In this document: positions 11,511 through 23,900 of the stretch, in pieces | Layout of the letters: each line of letters starts with the position of its first letter | How positions within the stretch are numbered: position 1 is the stretch's first letter | Source: Protea cynaroides | Taxonomy: Eukaryota; Streptophyta; Magnoliopsida; Proteales; Proteaceae | Direction: 5' to 3' | Assembly: GCA_028583415.1 (NCBI GenBank) | Contig: CM053269.1 | Coordinates: 47,694,322 to 47,758,321, forward strand | Length of the DNA stretch: 64,000 bases | Made by a program: the position numbers and the translations under genes | Notes under the pieces: model-generated | Seen by the model: only the letters and a program-made list of their open reading frames with translations | The model's database searches: none | What the model was told of the DNA's origin: nothing

Positions 11511-13281
11511 TGTCACGACTCAAACCTGTACGAGATATGAATACATCCCTCGCGGGTGCTAGTCTAATGACCGACCAAATGAAATTAAATCTTAAACATT
11601 ATTTCATAAAAATGATTCATCTCAAACCAATTCAACATAATAAAACTTTTAACGCTAATAGTGGCAATCTAATGTGTATCAAATAAAAATATAAATATCC
11701 TTAAGATTAAACTTCAAATCCTTACACATCCAATCTAGAAATTTAAAACTTGTAACTAAAATCTAAGGGTGAATCCACATGTCCTCTACGCTTCCTCTTG
11801 TTCTCCTTAAGCCACTTCATCATTTGTAATGTCATTGTAAGGGGGTATGCTCACTAGGCCAATAAGACATAATATTACAGGAATACAATAAAAAGGTGAA
11901 GAACGAAGCAATCAAGTAATGAATACAAGAAAATTCGATTTTCAATTTATTTTAACACTCTTACACTTACTTTCTGTCATCTTAACACCTCCACATTAAT
12001 TTCCATTTCTAACCAACTGCCACGAATAACTAGTTACCATTGTTCTAGGTGAGAGTTACCACAGCCAAAATATATTTCCGATCATCCGTTCATGATCCCA
12101 CTCTCATTCATCCATGCGATAACGGATGGGACTTAGATGGCAATTACTCTCCATCTTATTGTCCTCATTTATTCTCTAATAGACACAAAGTGTAACTAAT
12201 TACCCCTTCTCTCCACATTTTCAACATTCCCTACTTTCTTATGTGACAAACCATTATTAAAAGATGCAATTCTTACAAGTAAAACACTGAAACAAAATGA
12301 AACCATATTTCCTCTCATCAGATCCATGTAAATAATAAATCACATGAACAACAATGAATAGAAAGAACAACAATCAGCCACATATCAAATAATTAAACAG
12401 CACCAAAGCATAAGGCATAAACCAGGAATTCGATGTCACCCTAATGGTGTACACCTGTAACATTCCACTTACATTTTTCCTTTGCACACACTGATCATCC
12501 TTTCAATAGTCATAAATACAATCTACAAGTATTATGAAGCTTACTATTAATAATTGTGTACCGAGTACCTAAACAATACCTAAATCACCCATAAAATCAG
12601 TATGAAAAAATCAGTATAAAAAATCAGTATTAAAAATCAGTATTAAAATCAGTATTAAAAATCAATATTAAAATCAGTATTAAAAATCAGTATTAAAATC
12701 AGTATTAAAAATCAGTATTAAAATCAGTATTAAAATCATTATTAAAGCCAGTATTAAAAATCAATATTAAAATCAGTATTAAAAATCAATATTAAAATCA
12801 ATATTAAAATCAATATTAAAAATCAGTATTAAAATCAGTATTAAAAATCAGTAGTAAAATCAGTATTAAAAATCAGTATTAAAATCAGTATTAAAATCAG
12901 TATTAAAAATCAATATTAAAATCAGTATTAAAAATCAATATTAAAATCAATATTAAAATCAATATTAAAAATCAATATTAAAATCAGTATTAAAAATCAG
13001 TATTAAAATCAGTATCTCAAACAGTCTAAAATCAGTACTAAAATCAGTATATAAAATAGTCTAAAATTAGTATAATATCATTAAAAATCTGTATATAAAA
13101 ATTTAAACTGGATAAATTAGTTTAGCATATAAAAATTAAAAAGAATAATATTGCACACCTTATCCACATGACATACCAAGGTCTAGTCGTCACCTATTTG
13201 TCTGAATGTCACTTAGTGACACCAAACGATACTACAAAAAATTAATTAAACAATTAATTCATTAAAATCTGGGGTGTTATA
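11511..13281 (-). repeat. Ty3/gypsy-like 5' LTR (about 1.77 kb)
   Basis: Read on minus, it begins TATAACACCCC (expected TGTAACACCCC with one change) and ends GAGTCGTGACA, followed by a primer-binding site. Internal gag on the same strand lies just beyond (11270-10646). The partner LTR is absent. It contains a large minisatellite. Confidence 0.75.
12592..13018. repeat. AT-rich minisatellite inside the LTR
   Basis: About 35 head-to-tail copies of an 11-12 bp unit, AAAATCAGTATT, with variants ending CAATATT, over about 430 bp. Flanking LTR sequence holds single degenerate units, which suggests expansion from within the LTR. Confidence 0.95.
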
Positions 13282-13282
13282 G

Positions 13283-13395
13283 TCTGAGCGAACCATCAGT
13301 GTATTGAGCAGGAAGCCTTCGTCGCCTACTTTAGTCCATTCGAAGCTCCCTTGCTTCATGCAATTGCCAACAGAAATCACCTTCAAAGTCATAGT
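13283..13395 (-). mobile_element. gypsy RT/RNase H junction fragment
   Basis: A minus-strand frame reads NCMKQGSFEWTKVGDEGF, resembling the segment after the gypsy RT (C.K.G.F.W...A..AF). It abuts the outer edge of the LTR and ends there, so it probably belongs to another gypsy copy. Confidence 0.45.
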
Positions 13396-14189
13396 AAATA
13401 ATAATTGAGAGTACAATATTAAACTTGCAAATTACAGTAGGCTGGAACCCAATACCTCTAAATCAAGGAGCACAAGCACTTAACACTGGTCCAGATAAGT
13501 CCTTGTGTTGCAAAATACAAATACAACTCCTCTACATTATAATGCCATTTTTTCTACTGTTTTTCACCTCTCGCTATTTGATCAGATTAGAGTCATTAGA
13601 CAGACCAATGGTTGCCAAGACCAAACAGTCCAGTCTGGCTCATTTTGCTTTTCCACATGACAGATTATTACCTTCCTAAGGATAGGACATTTTGCATAGC
13701 ATTCCCAACAAGGACTCAATCTTGAACCTCAACCTTCTTGAAGATTTAGAAACATATTCCTTCCCACCAGAAATGACAAATCTTTTAATGAAAGAATGAA
13801 GTGGAAAAACCACGACTTAACATCCTTACCATGACCTCAAAAGAAAATTTCAAATATATTACATATTTCATAGTCAAATAAATTTTCATCTTTTTCAAGA
13901 AAAATTTTGTCTCAAATACCAGCAGATAAAAATCTCAAGCTATGCTCCTATGTCGTAAAAGACCCAAAGAAATTATATGTACCAAAATAAGTCGAGTTTT
14001 CCTTTGTTTGCTCATTGGCTGAAGAGAAACAGAGAATAAACAATAAACAACTTCTGATAGCACAGAAGAAATGAAATTGAATGGAAAGCAGAAACAGCAG
14101 CATTGTTCTAAGGCATCTCAATGGATATGTGGTAGCAATCCAAATACACAACCAATTTGAGGCATTAAATTGTCCTTGGTTTACTGCTG
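13396..14189. other. unassigned intronic DNA
   Basis: No exon or element ends found, although the missing FIP2 linker exon would be expected in this part of the gene. Confidence 0.4.
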
Positions 14190-15206
14190 ATATCATGCTG
14201 CTGATCGATATTGTTTCCTTTTATTATTGCTGATCAGATCTCGATCTCGATCTCTCTATTATCTACTGCCTTTATTGATCAGATTTTCAAGAACCGATCA
14301 GTTTTCAAAGAACCTGCTAGAAGGACAACCGATCGAGATTGGTTTTCATTGTTGCTAACCAAATCAGATCAGATTTGGATTATCTATTACAAACTTCCGA
14401 TCTGATCTGAGTTACCATTATTGCTAATACTATTGATTTATTGATCTACAGTGCTGCTGCTTTCCTTCAAGATCTGGTATTTTGCTATTGCTGGTCTTAT
14501 TATCAAGAAGTTGTCAAGCTGATGATCAGGTTCTTTTCCTCCTACTGCCGATATCTACTACTCATTGGATCTGAGTTTCAAGATCTTATCATTGTGTGCT
14601 GCTTTACTATTACTGTTGTTGTTGGTGTTGCCTAGTTGACAGTGACCTATATTGTGTTGTTGTTGCTACTAAGTGTCTTCTCTACTGCTACTACTACTTG
14701 ATTCATAGTAACCTATACTGCGCTGTATTGCTGCTTGGTTCACAGTGACCTATATTGTGATGCTACTACTTTTTACACCAGCTGTTTCAAGGTGAAGCTT
14801 GTGTTGTTGTTGTTGTTGTTGCTTGGTTCACAGTGACCTATACTGTGCTGTTTTACTACTACTACTAATGTTGCTACTGCTTCTGTTGCTACATTGTTTC
14901 TCACTATTGTTGTTGCTTCTGCTACTACATTGTTTCAAGCTGAAGCTCTTACATTCTCCCATGCTCTAGCTTAAGGAGGGTGTTAAGATATAAAAGCCCA
15001 TTACCAATTGTAAATGCATAGGCTCGGTCTATCAAGTGTCCTATGTAGACTAGGACTAGGAGTTGATTAGGTTTTCTAGCTTTTCTTATATCTGGATTGT
15101 AACTAAGACTCTCTCTAAGAGAATCCTAGGTCTTCTATTTTCTACCTTTCTAAAGCTATATATACAGCAATAGGAGAAGGGATTATTAACACTCTCCCTC
15201 CTTTCT

Positions 15207-15266
<60 letters not shown>

Positions 15267-15307
15267 GGCTCAGTGTTTAGGTAGCCTTCCTTTTCTATTT
15301 TGTCACA
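14190..15307 (+). mobile_element. copia-like 3' end and LTR
   Basis: A purine tract (AAGGAGGG, 14973-14980) is followed by an LTR-like segment (14981-15307) starting TGTTAAGATATAAAAG and ending TTTTGTCACA, with a TATATATA box near 15163. The upstream 0.8 kb is non-coding and holds a degenerate tandem repeat (14634-14900) with the core CACAGTGACCTATA in three to four copies of about 60-75 bp. No matching 5' LTR was found. Confidence 0.55.
15196..15264. repeat. (CT)n microsatellite
   Basis: Nearly pure CT dinucleotides, inside the copia-like LTR. Confidence 0.95.
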
Positions 15308-15637
15308 GTTATCAAATGATTTCTAATAAATTATCTAGAATGAACCATCATAGCCAACTAAATGATTGTTATCTAGATGCAAAGAGAGGGATTTTACAAG
15401 TAGTTGATAGTATTCTGCTTCACGCAGAAGCTCTGGATATTCTGAATCTTGAAGTGTGGGAACAACACCATCCCTCAACCAATTGAGAATATGCATGTCC
15501 CTATCAACAAAGACAAACCCCTGCAAGAATTCAGTATGACCAAAGAATAAAAGGTTGATTCAAGTACTTGACAATAGAGAACATCCTAAAACAGAAACAC
15601 AAAAAAAAAAAAAAATACATATGCATATTACTTGTAA

Positions 15638-17446
15638 GGGGGATAAATTACACGTACCTCCCAAGACTTTGTCATAATTCCAAGCCCTACCCTAAAGTTC
15701 CAGACAATTACAACTTATTTGAAAAGCTTGTTATAGACTTATAGGCAGCCTCAGTCCGTTTGCTTATTTTTATTAGATGATAACGTCACCTCAACCTTAA
15801 TGTTATAATGACAAAGCTACCCTTTTGGAAGAGTGAAGTGACCTCTTTACCCTTCCCCGTCCCAATACTTGAATTGCATCATTATCAACAGAAGAGTTTG
15901 TTTATCAGAGAAACCATGATTACCATCTCGTGAAGCTTCAAACCATCGAAGCACAAGCTCAAAATCATTGCCATCAAGCAGTAGAATTTTCTATGGATGT
16001 CCAATCCCAAGTAAAGAAATAAACTAACCCTTTGGAAGAGTTAAGAATCTACTCCCAAAGCATCATTGGAAGTCAAAAAAAATCCTAACAGAGAAAAAGC
16101 AATCTCTAACTTGCAAGAATAGGGAAAAAGCTCATGGATGTCGCCTTAATTTACTGCTTGTCCTCATTCTCTCTATTTTCAAATTCTTCAGTTTTCTAGG
16201 GTTTGTTTCGTTTGATTTGATCTTCCTCTTTCTTTCTTTGGTTTCTCTTTTGTTAATCTCACTAGAGTGATAGATCGATTGATTTATGTAATCGCATTTC
16301 TCATTTCTAGTTGATGTTCAGATTCCATTTTTGTCCTCTCTTTCTCTTGGATTTTCTGTATAGACATCTTTTAGGGACACAAAAAGGGTCTCCATTTCAA
16401 AGTTCATCGGAGCTTGTTTCATCTTCTTCATTATTTATTGCCTTTTGGGATTGGATTTGATAGGATTCAATTAAGTTCAGTATTTGTTGTGCAAATTTCC
16501 ATTTTTCAGTGCTTCAATTGCAGAGCTTTAAGGGTGTCTCATATCATTTGGTTTTGTTTCTTTGGTCTTGGTGTATGCTTCTTTTGGAGACGATTTGCTT
16601 TTCTTTGCTTTTGGTGTTTGTTTCTTCGATTTGCTTCTCTTTGGTTTTGGTGTCTGTTTCTTTGATTTGCTTTTCTTTGGTTTTCATTTTGTTTCTTGAT
16701 TTTTAATTTGCAAGAACTTGTGTTGCATTGAGCAGACTTCGCCTAAGATCTTCAATGACATCCTGCATTATTATCACGAGAATGTCTCAATTGAAAACCT
16801 CTACAAACTCCACGTATTGGGAATCTGCAAGTGCCCCGTGTGTATTTAATGCGGTGCTGTTCAGCAATGAGCTGGATATACTTACCATTCGATGTACTGA
16901 ACTGTACATCACACAGTTATGTTTTGCTAGAATTGAATTCAACCATTAACCCCAACTTAGCATGGTTTATAACCTCTGAATCATTAACCAGAGTGAGAAC
17001 AATTTTTTTATGCAAATTTCGAAGGAAAGAATTGATCTAGGGTTTGGAACTTAAAAAGGAAGGATGATCTCTATTTTTCGCACAGATGGACTTTTGATTT
17101 CAGCAGAGAGAGGGAGCAAAGGAGAGATTCCCGATCAGTTGTCAACCTCGTTATTATCATCCGTTTCTATTTCACTGATAAGATCATGGCAGGTTTACTG
17201 GTCAGCTTTCGGCAGGTTCATTGGCCATGGAGGAGGAACCCTAATGAAGTTGTTCTTCGTTTTGGGGAATATTCCTTCTCCCAATTCCTATCATTATCAT
17301 TAATAGAAAATAGAAGGTTAAACTTGTCAATTAACTTTTATTTTGAACACCATCAGCAGACAGGGGAATGACTGTAATTGTCTGAAACTTCAACAGAAGG
17401 GCTTGAAATTATGGCAAAGTCCAGGGGAGATACGAGTAATTTACCC
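15638..17446. mobile_element. Mutator-like element, 1.8 kb, non-autonomous
   Basis: Inverted termini of about 75 bp begin GGATAAATTAC on the left and, reversed, GGTAAATTACTC on the right; both continue with AATT.CAAGCCCT and CAGACAATTACA. The 9-bp flanks tacttgtaa and taattctaa match at 7 of 9 positions, as expected for Mutator elements. The interior has no transposase. It holds an imperfect repeat of about 39 bp (16580-16690) rich in TTTGCTTTTCTTTGGTTTT. Confidence 0.75.
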
Positions 17447-18296
17447 TAATTCTAATGGACAAATTCGCATCTTGAAACTTCAATCATTAAAGTAAATACA
17501 TTGGAGCATGAAAATCAAGGAATATAGAAAGGCATATGAATTATGCAAAAGCACTGGCTATTGGACCAAAGAGAAAATGATGAATGTTAGGCCTTGGCAA
17601 AACAATTCGTTTGATAAGTTAAGCATGTGATAACAGCTAAATATCAAAGTAAAAGAAATCATTAGGAAAATCATAGACACTGCATAAGCACGCAAGCATA
17701 GACAATGCATAAGAAATAAGAACAGGGACAACCAGTGAAATAATTAATTTAAACTATGATTTATACCTATTATTGAGACCTCACAACCAGACTCCAAAAG
17801 TCTTCAAAAACTCATAAGTTTTAAGTTAAAGAATCACTATTTTTCCAAAATCACCCTTTAAGATGAAATCCAAGGGTACCTGAATGTCAATAATAACAAA
17901 GAGAAACAAGCACTCTACAACTCAAAGAAAAAAAGGAAAAAAAAAAAAAAGAATGTAAGAAGTAAAAGTCAGGATACTTCCTGTAAAGAATGGTGAAGAA
18001 AAGAAAAATAAGATCGAGATAGTACTTAGTAGTAAAGATCGACCTCCACAAAGCTTATGACAATTTCAGATGGGAGTACCTCATGGACATCCTTAATAGA
18101 ATGAATTTTTCTATCTTTCCCAGTGGATATTCTCATGTATCTCTTCTACTAAATTCTCAGATTTGATGAATGGAAGCCCAGGAGGATTTATTTGATGTGT
18201 TGCAAGGTATCATGCAGGGATGCCTTATATCGCCTTTTCTCTTCTCGCTTGTTTTAGAATGTCTTTCCAGGTCTCTTTAGATTAGTACAGAGCAGA

Positions 18297-18475
18297 ATGC
18301 ATAGTCGCCAAGGCGTCGGCGACACCTAGGCGTCCGGGCGGTTTTTATAAGCTTGGGCGCCAGGCGCCTTATGAACATGAGAAAGGCGGTCGCCCAGGGT
18401 GCCTGGGCATCGCCTAGGCGACACCTAGGGTTCCATGGACGCCCAGAATGTCTGGGCGGCCACCTTGTCTTCAAT
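18297..18475. mobile_element. CGCC-rich hAT MITE relative, degenerate
   Basis: CATAGTCGCCAAGGCGTC and the repeated CCTAGGCG and GGGCGCC motifs resemble the intact MITE at 43652. The right end is unclear. Confidence 0.5.
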
Positions 18476-18562
18476 GTATCTTTTTTTTCTCATATTATCT
18501 CCTTGATCTTTGAATTTTCTTCACCAGATTTATTAGGCTAAATAGGAACAACATTTATCAGG

Positions 18563-18634
18563 TAGTACTTATTTATGACTAATATCATTTAAGTAAATGA
18601 TTCATTTACTTAAGATATTATTCATAAATAAGCA
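18563..18634. repeat. near-perfect inverted repeat (hairpin)
   Basis: Arms of about 33 bp (CTTATTTATGA.TAATATC..TTTAAGTAAATGA and its complement), one mismatch and one indel, almost no loop. Confidence 0.85.
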
Positions 18635-18892
18635 AATACCCGCCCCCCGCATTTTAATCCAATAAAAATAGTTTAAAATTCAAATTCCAGAAGGATAACA
18701 AGTCAACCCTCCAGTTCAAGAACAAAAATCATATTTTTGGGTGCGGGGGAGATTTTCAACTTTCAAATGCTAAGCTTTTCTCCAAATATAAAAATTTCAT
18801 AAATCTTATTATAGTAAAGCATCACTAAAAACCAAGAGCGCGCCAAAATAATCTCTTGCTTTGATGCCCAAAAAATAATTTACATTCAGATG

Positions 18893-19095
18893 ACTTTAAA
18901 CAGCATTCGCGTACTCCTAACAAGGTTTGACTGGAGTGTAACTCCTTCATTATAACTCTGATTCAAGCAATCTCGAATTTGTTGGAAAGCTGATTATGCT
19001 AGCTTTGCAACGAATTCAAGATTGCTTAAATCTGAACTATATTAAAGAAGTTACGTTCCGGTCAAATTTGTTAGAAGTACGTAAATGTTAGTCAT
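18893..19095. mobile_element. fold-back element (about 200 bp)
   Basis: Two arms of about 85-90 bp are inverted copies (left: CGTACTCCTAACAA..TTTGACTGG..GTAACTCCTTCATTATA..CAAGCAATCTCGAATTTGTT), separated by about 9 nt at 19000. It lies within the insertion that splits the LINE. Confidence 0.7.
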
Positions 19096-20339
19096 AAATA
19101 CGTGTTGCCTACTTAACTCTAGATACAATCTCAGGTCTCAACGTATACTAGCAAACTTGGGTCCAGACCACATATTGTCATTTTAGATGTGATTTTTTGT
19201 TTATTATAAATATGTTTTTTTATGTCCTATACTTTATTCATTATTTGTTGTCATGTTAGTTTTCTCATATTAATTGAGTTATGTCTTAAATGTTGATTAT
19301 TTATGTAGAATACTACATATACATAAACATTAATATAGCATTAATATTTTAGAAATAAAAAAAAAATACACTGGGAATGATATTGACTTCTTTCTCCGGT
19401 GTAAGGAGCTCAACCTGACTCACCTTGCTTTTGCGGATGACATTATGATTTTCTCAAAAGGTAACGCCAAGTCCATCTCTGCCTTATCAAATGTATTCCT
19501 ATCTTTCAGCGCTATGTCGAGCATGTCCATTAATAAGCAAAAGTCCCTCATCTTCTTTTCGGGGAATGATGATTTGCTTTGTGAAAACTAGGGAAACATT
19601 GCAAATTTTTGTTAGTTCATCACTGCTCCCCCATTCTTCACAGGCTAAGGAAAAGACTCCAATTATAGAAAGCAAGGTTTATATCCTACACAGGCCGTTT
19701 AGAGCTTGTTAGAGCAATTATCAATATCCAAAGCTTCTATTTGTATTAAACTGGGATTTTCGGCCTCCCAAATTCGATTACCCAGAAAATTGAACCCCTT
19801 ATGAATGCATTTTTGTGGGAAGGGGCTGATAACAATAAATGCTTTCATTATATTGATTGGACTAAGGTATGTTTGCCTAAGGAGGAGGGTGGCTTGGGTC
19901 TTCGGAGAGTTAAGGAGGTTAACAAGGCTTGAATCCTCAAATTGATTTGGCGGGTAGCTGAGAAGAAAGAGAGCATATGGGTAGACTAGATTTACAGTAG
20001 ATACTTGAGAAAAGATTCCATCTGGACGGTCTATGTAGGCCATGATCCTTCTTGGGTTTAGAGGACTATTCTTCATCATAGGCAACTGGCTCTCCCTTCC
20101 ATCAAAACCCTCATTGACGATGGATCCTCAATGCTTCTTTGGCTGGATAATTGGCATCCTCATGGTATTCTGGTGTTCGCCTATGGAGAAAGGATTTGGC
20201 TTCATTATGGGCGTGACAGATTTGCTACTGTTTCTTCCATTATTTCCAATGGGGCATGGTGCACTGGTCGGGTTTCTTCTGCACTGTTAGCACCGGTTTA
20301 GGAAGTTCTCAATTAGATACCGCGACGACCTACTGGGAG

Positions 20340-20830
20340 CGGTGATGATGAAGGCCAAGATCCGTTGGATAGGAAGATTTAATTTAGAAATCTTTGTAAA
20401 TTTTATTTCTATTGATTTAGTTTAATTTTAGAGTTTTACTTCTATTAAGAAGGTAATTTCTCTTTTTTATTTATTTTATTAGTTTGTATTAGTTGTGGAT
20501 CCCTCATCCCTTGGACGTAGTTGAGTATTAGTATTTGAGTTGATTTCTAATTAGTAGTTGAGTTTAATTAGAACTCTTATATTAAAGTCATATTTCAGTT
20601 CTAATTGTGTTTTTAGAGTTTCAGTCCAATTAGGATTGTAAGTTTATTTAAAGACATTATTATTAATGAAATTAGCAGTTGATGTTTATTAAGAAGAAAG
20701 AAAAGAAGAGGGTCTCGGCTCTCTCCCTCCCTACAATTATCCCACTATCCCATTAATTATTCCTAAAATCATCCCACATAACTATTTTGGTTTTCATCCA
20801 TTTTCCTCCCTTACCTGATAATGGTGTTTT
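20340..20830. mobile_element. LTR-like insertion in the LINE
   Basis: The LINE coding homology stops near 20335 and resumes after about 20830. The intervening AT-rich DNA contains repeated TTTAATTTTAGAGTTTTA-like motifs typical of solo LTRs. Ends were not defined. Confidence 0.35.
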
Positions 20831-21779
20831 CAATATTATCCATTGATATTCCCTTTCATCCCTTTAAGTGAGATTCAGTCTCCATTAGGTGATCTCACAT
20901 GTTGGACTACATCCGCTTTGGGATGTTCTGTTCCTCTTCTGCTTGAGAGTTGGTTAGATCATGATCCATCAAAGTTGCATGGTATGATATTGTGTGGTTT
21001 CAAGGTCACTCTCCTCATCATAGTTTCACTTTGTGGGGGGCAATGACACACTTTCTTCCAATGTGATCTTTTCTTCGTGACCGTGGCATTATCTTTAGTT
21101 ATGATTGTGGGCTTTATAGGATCGCTGAGGAAGATATTCACCATCTTTTCTTCGCTTGGCCTTTTTCCAATAGGATGTAGGAAAAGATTATTGAAAAGTG
21201 TCGGCCTATTACAAGACGTACTCGGCCTTTTGATCAAGAATGGAAGTGGATGTAAAAAATTCAAAGAGAAATCTCTGACTCTCCAAGTGATCCTATAGCC
21301 AAAGTTGCCTTTTCTGTGACAGTGTACCTTTTCTGGATAGAGAGGAATTTAAGAATGTGAGTGGCCAAATCTAGATCTCTCGCTCAGATTTGGGAAGCCA
21401 TTGCCTTTGATGTGCAAGGAGCTATACTACCATTCTAGGCCTTCCCCAGATACGAAAAGGAATTGATTCATTTTATCCTCTTGGAATCTAGCTACCGGTT
21501 GATGTGGTTAGCTCTATGGTTTTTTCTTCTTTTTTGGGCCTCTAGCCTAATGTTGTAAGGAGCCTCGCTCTATCCCCTTGGATACCCAGGTTTGTTCTCC
21601 CTCATTCGGGGAGTTGTTAATATATTTATTCACCCAAAAAAAAACCCAATGATTAGAACGTAATAAAGGAAGGAAGGACAACAGAATTTTCCATTTTCTT
21701 CTTTCAAACCAAATACACCACCAAACCAATGACAAAATAAATCTAACAAGATTACAAACGCAAGGATCTATAGACATAA

Positions 21780-22600
21780 CAGTCCAGCACCAGATGAGGA
21801 CTTTAATCTCACGAGGTTTTCCAAACCGAGCATTAATAGAACGAAATACACTGCCAGTCTGCTACACTTCCAAAAAGTAAGGGCAGATCAGGAAAAGAAG
21901 ATCCACCAGCTCAGCATCCCCAGTGCACAAATAACAGGAATTCAGAATCTGCATTCCTTTCAAAAATGAATGGTAAGTTATGAGGATTTTATCAAGGAAA
22001 CATACCACACAAAGAACTGAACTCTTGAAGGACTCCTTTGATCCAGTTCTTCAAAAGAACCAAAGAGGGATGGAAGAAGGCTAGTCCCAAAAACAGGTTT
22101 CATACTGCAAATTGAGAAGATGCAAGAACTGTGGAACCAACCAGCTCACTCTACTATTGGGGGCACCAAACACCAAATAAGCACCTGTAACCAACTGGAA
22201 TAGCCAGCTGTTCCTCTAAGTCTTAATCAATCAAATCCCTTCTTAGTCTTGAGTCCTAATAGCATTCTAGTTGAAAATCTAAATATAAAGGGAGACAGAA
22301 GCTTCTCTATCAGTGTCTCACCAGCCAAATTACACATGTTGGAGCTAAGCTTGAGGAGCTTATTACCACAGCATTGGTTGGCCCAAAATTTTAAACTGGA
22401 GCCATTCCCTACCTGGAATCTGAATTCCAGCAGAGAAGTATCAATAACATCATAAGTTCATAACATCCTTCCAAAGACCCAAGCCATGAGAGAGTTTCAC
22501 ATGGAGGCTTCACAACCCATATTTATTCGCAATAACGATCTCCACAAGCAGTCTTTTCCTCTCCATGCTCCTAACCACTTACATAGCATGGCAGTATTCA
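21780..22600 (-). mobile_element. L1-type LINE fragment (C-terminal zf-RVT region)
   Basis: The minus strand reads FQVGNGSSLKFW, a hallmark just upstream of the zinc-binding region of plant L1-type LINEs, preceded by WLGAWRGKDCLWRSLL-like sequence and followed by SRVQFFVWYVSL and a C..C-containing stretch. Several stops. It lies tail-to-tail with the plus-strand LINE. Confidence 0.75.
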
Positions 22601-23359
22601 TAATCCTTGTATTTCTACAACTATGAATAATAAAAATAAAATATAAAAACTTGTATTTCTAAAACCAAGAGCACCAAGTCTTTTAGGCTTATGAACACTA
22701 TATACTATGTTAACTACCCTAAAGCAAAGAGCCACAAAATAAACCCAGCACTGCAACCGAAGAGTATGACCAGGCCAAAGCCCAAAAACAAGCTGCAGAC
22801 CCACATATGTTCAAACCCTTGACTTTACGCTCAACTTAAACCCTTAGTTAGCAACTAACTATCCTATTAATAAGGCTTCACCAATTTCTAAGTGTTGATT
22901 CCTTGGAGTTTTTCAAATAAGGGATGATAAACTTGATTTAATACTGGGTTACATATATCAAGATCAAGAGGAACGTTCCCAGTGCCAACAGAATTGGATT
23001 CAATGTAATTAATGAAGTGGTTTCTTGGCCTGAAACTTGTAAGATAAGATAAATGGATCCTTTTTGGATTCATTTGTGTCTTGGCTAAACATTTCAAGTG
23101 AACTTCTGTTGAGTCATCAATTTTGAGATCTCAGGAGGTACAAAAGGTATCTCCCCCACCCCCCAAAAAAAATTATAAATCTAACATTACCTCATTTTAT
23201 TCTTTTCCCTTAAGGTACTGTTCATAGACCCATAAAGGCTCTGTTTTTTCAACATGGCAATCCACCATCTTTAACCAAAGTACCAAACCATCCTATTGAT
23301 TTTACAAAGGCACTGTTTTGCCATGACAATGCACATTGAATCTTTTCTCGATGCTGGGG

Positions 23360-23455
23360 ACAGGCCTTGTATCGTTCTATACTACCTTTGGAGTTCCTTT
23401 TGGTTTTATAAACCCATTTACAACCGACAGTTGTGACTCCTTTTGGTAACACAAC
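23360..23455 (-). mobile_element. copia RT fragment beside FIP2 exon 2
   Basis: LPKGVTTVGCKWVYKTKRNS and then IERYKA, the canonical start of the Ty1/copia RT domain, followed by a frame break. It begins about 35 bp after the exon 2 splice donor. Reading through that donor gives one open frame joining the BTB half-domain to copia RT. Confidence 0.8.
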
Positions 23456-23900
23456 ACCAACTTCCACACAATCAAGACGAAAGAGTACCTTTTCAGGGTC
23501 TTGACCAACCGTATGGCAGCCACTGAACATTGCTGCAAGCATTGAGTCAGGTTCACGATGAGTCAATGTGTCAATTGTTGTGCATAATTTCTTGCCTCCT
23601 ATGAACAAACACGGAAATGTCATAAATTGAATAGGCAAACACCAAATTAATCAGTTGTAGACAGAAGATAGCTATGGCATGTAAAAGAAATCAAATAAAA
23701 TTGTTTCCAGTATATTAGTAATTTCATATTCTCCCAATTAAATAGAAATTTATTTCTGTAACAATCTACGGAATATTAACAACCTGAAGGGGAATTCTAG
23801 AGAGGACAGAAGACCAGGGGGCAGGGGGGGAATTAATCACACAATAGGACACCGATCAAAAGGCTTACATTTTCTCTTAGGAATTTAAAATAAAAAAATA

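Larger units (their letters stand above)
18000..21645 (+). mobile_element. L1-type LINE, 5'-truncated, with two later insertions
   Basis: RT begins near 18035 (HKAYDNFRWEYL) and is followed by a broken copy of the GCPISPFLFSL motif (18212-18260). It resumes at 19372 with LTHLAFADDIMIFSKG (FADD catalytic motif), then a stretch reading NAFLWEGA and EEGGLGLRRVKEVN. The zinc-binding zf-RVT region (HSFTLWGAM.., HHLFFAWPFSNRMW) lies at about 21000-21180. The 3' UTR ends TTATTCACCC plus poly(A) at 21634-21645. Frames contain many stops. Insertions interrupt it at about 18285-19370 and 20340-20830. It lies in FIP2 intron 2. Confidence 0.8.
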
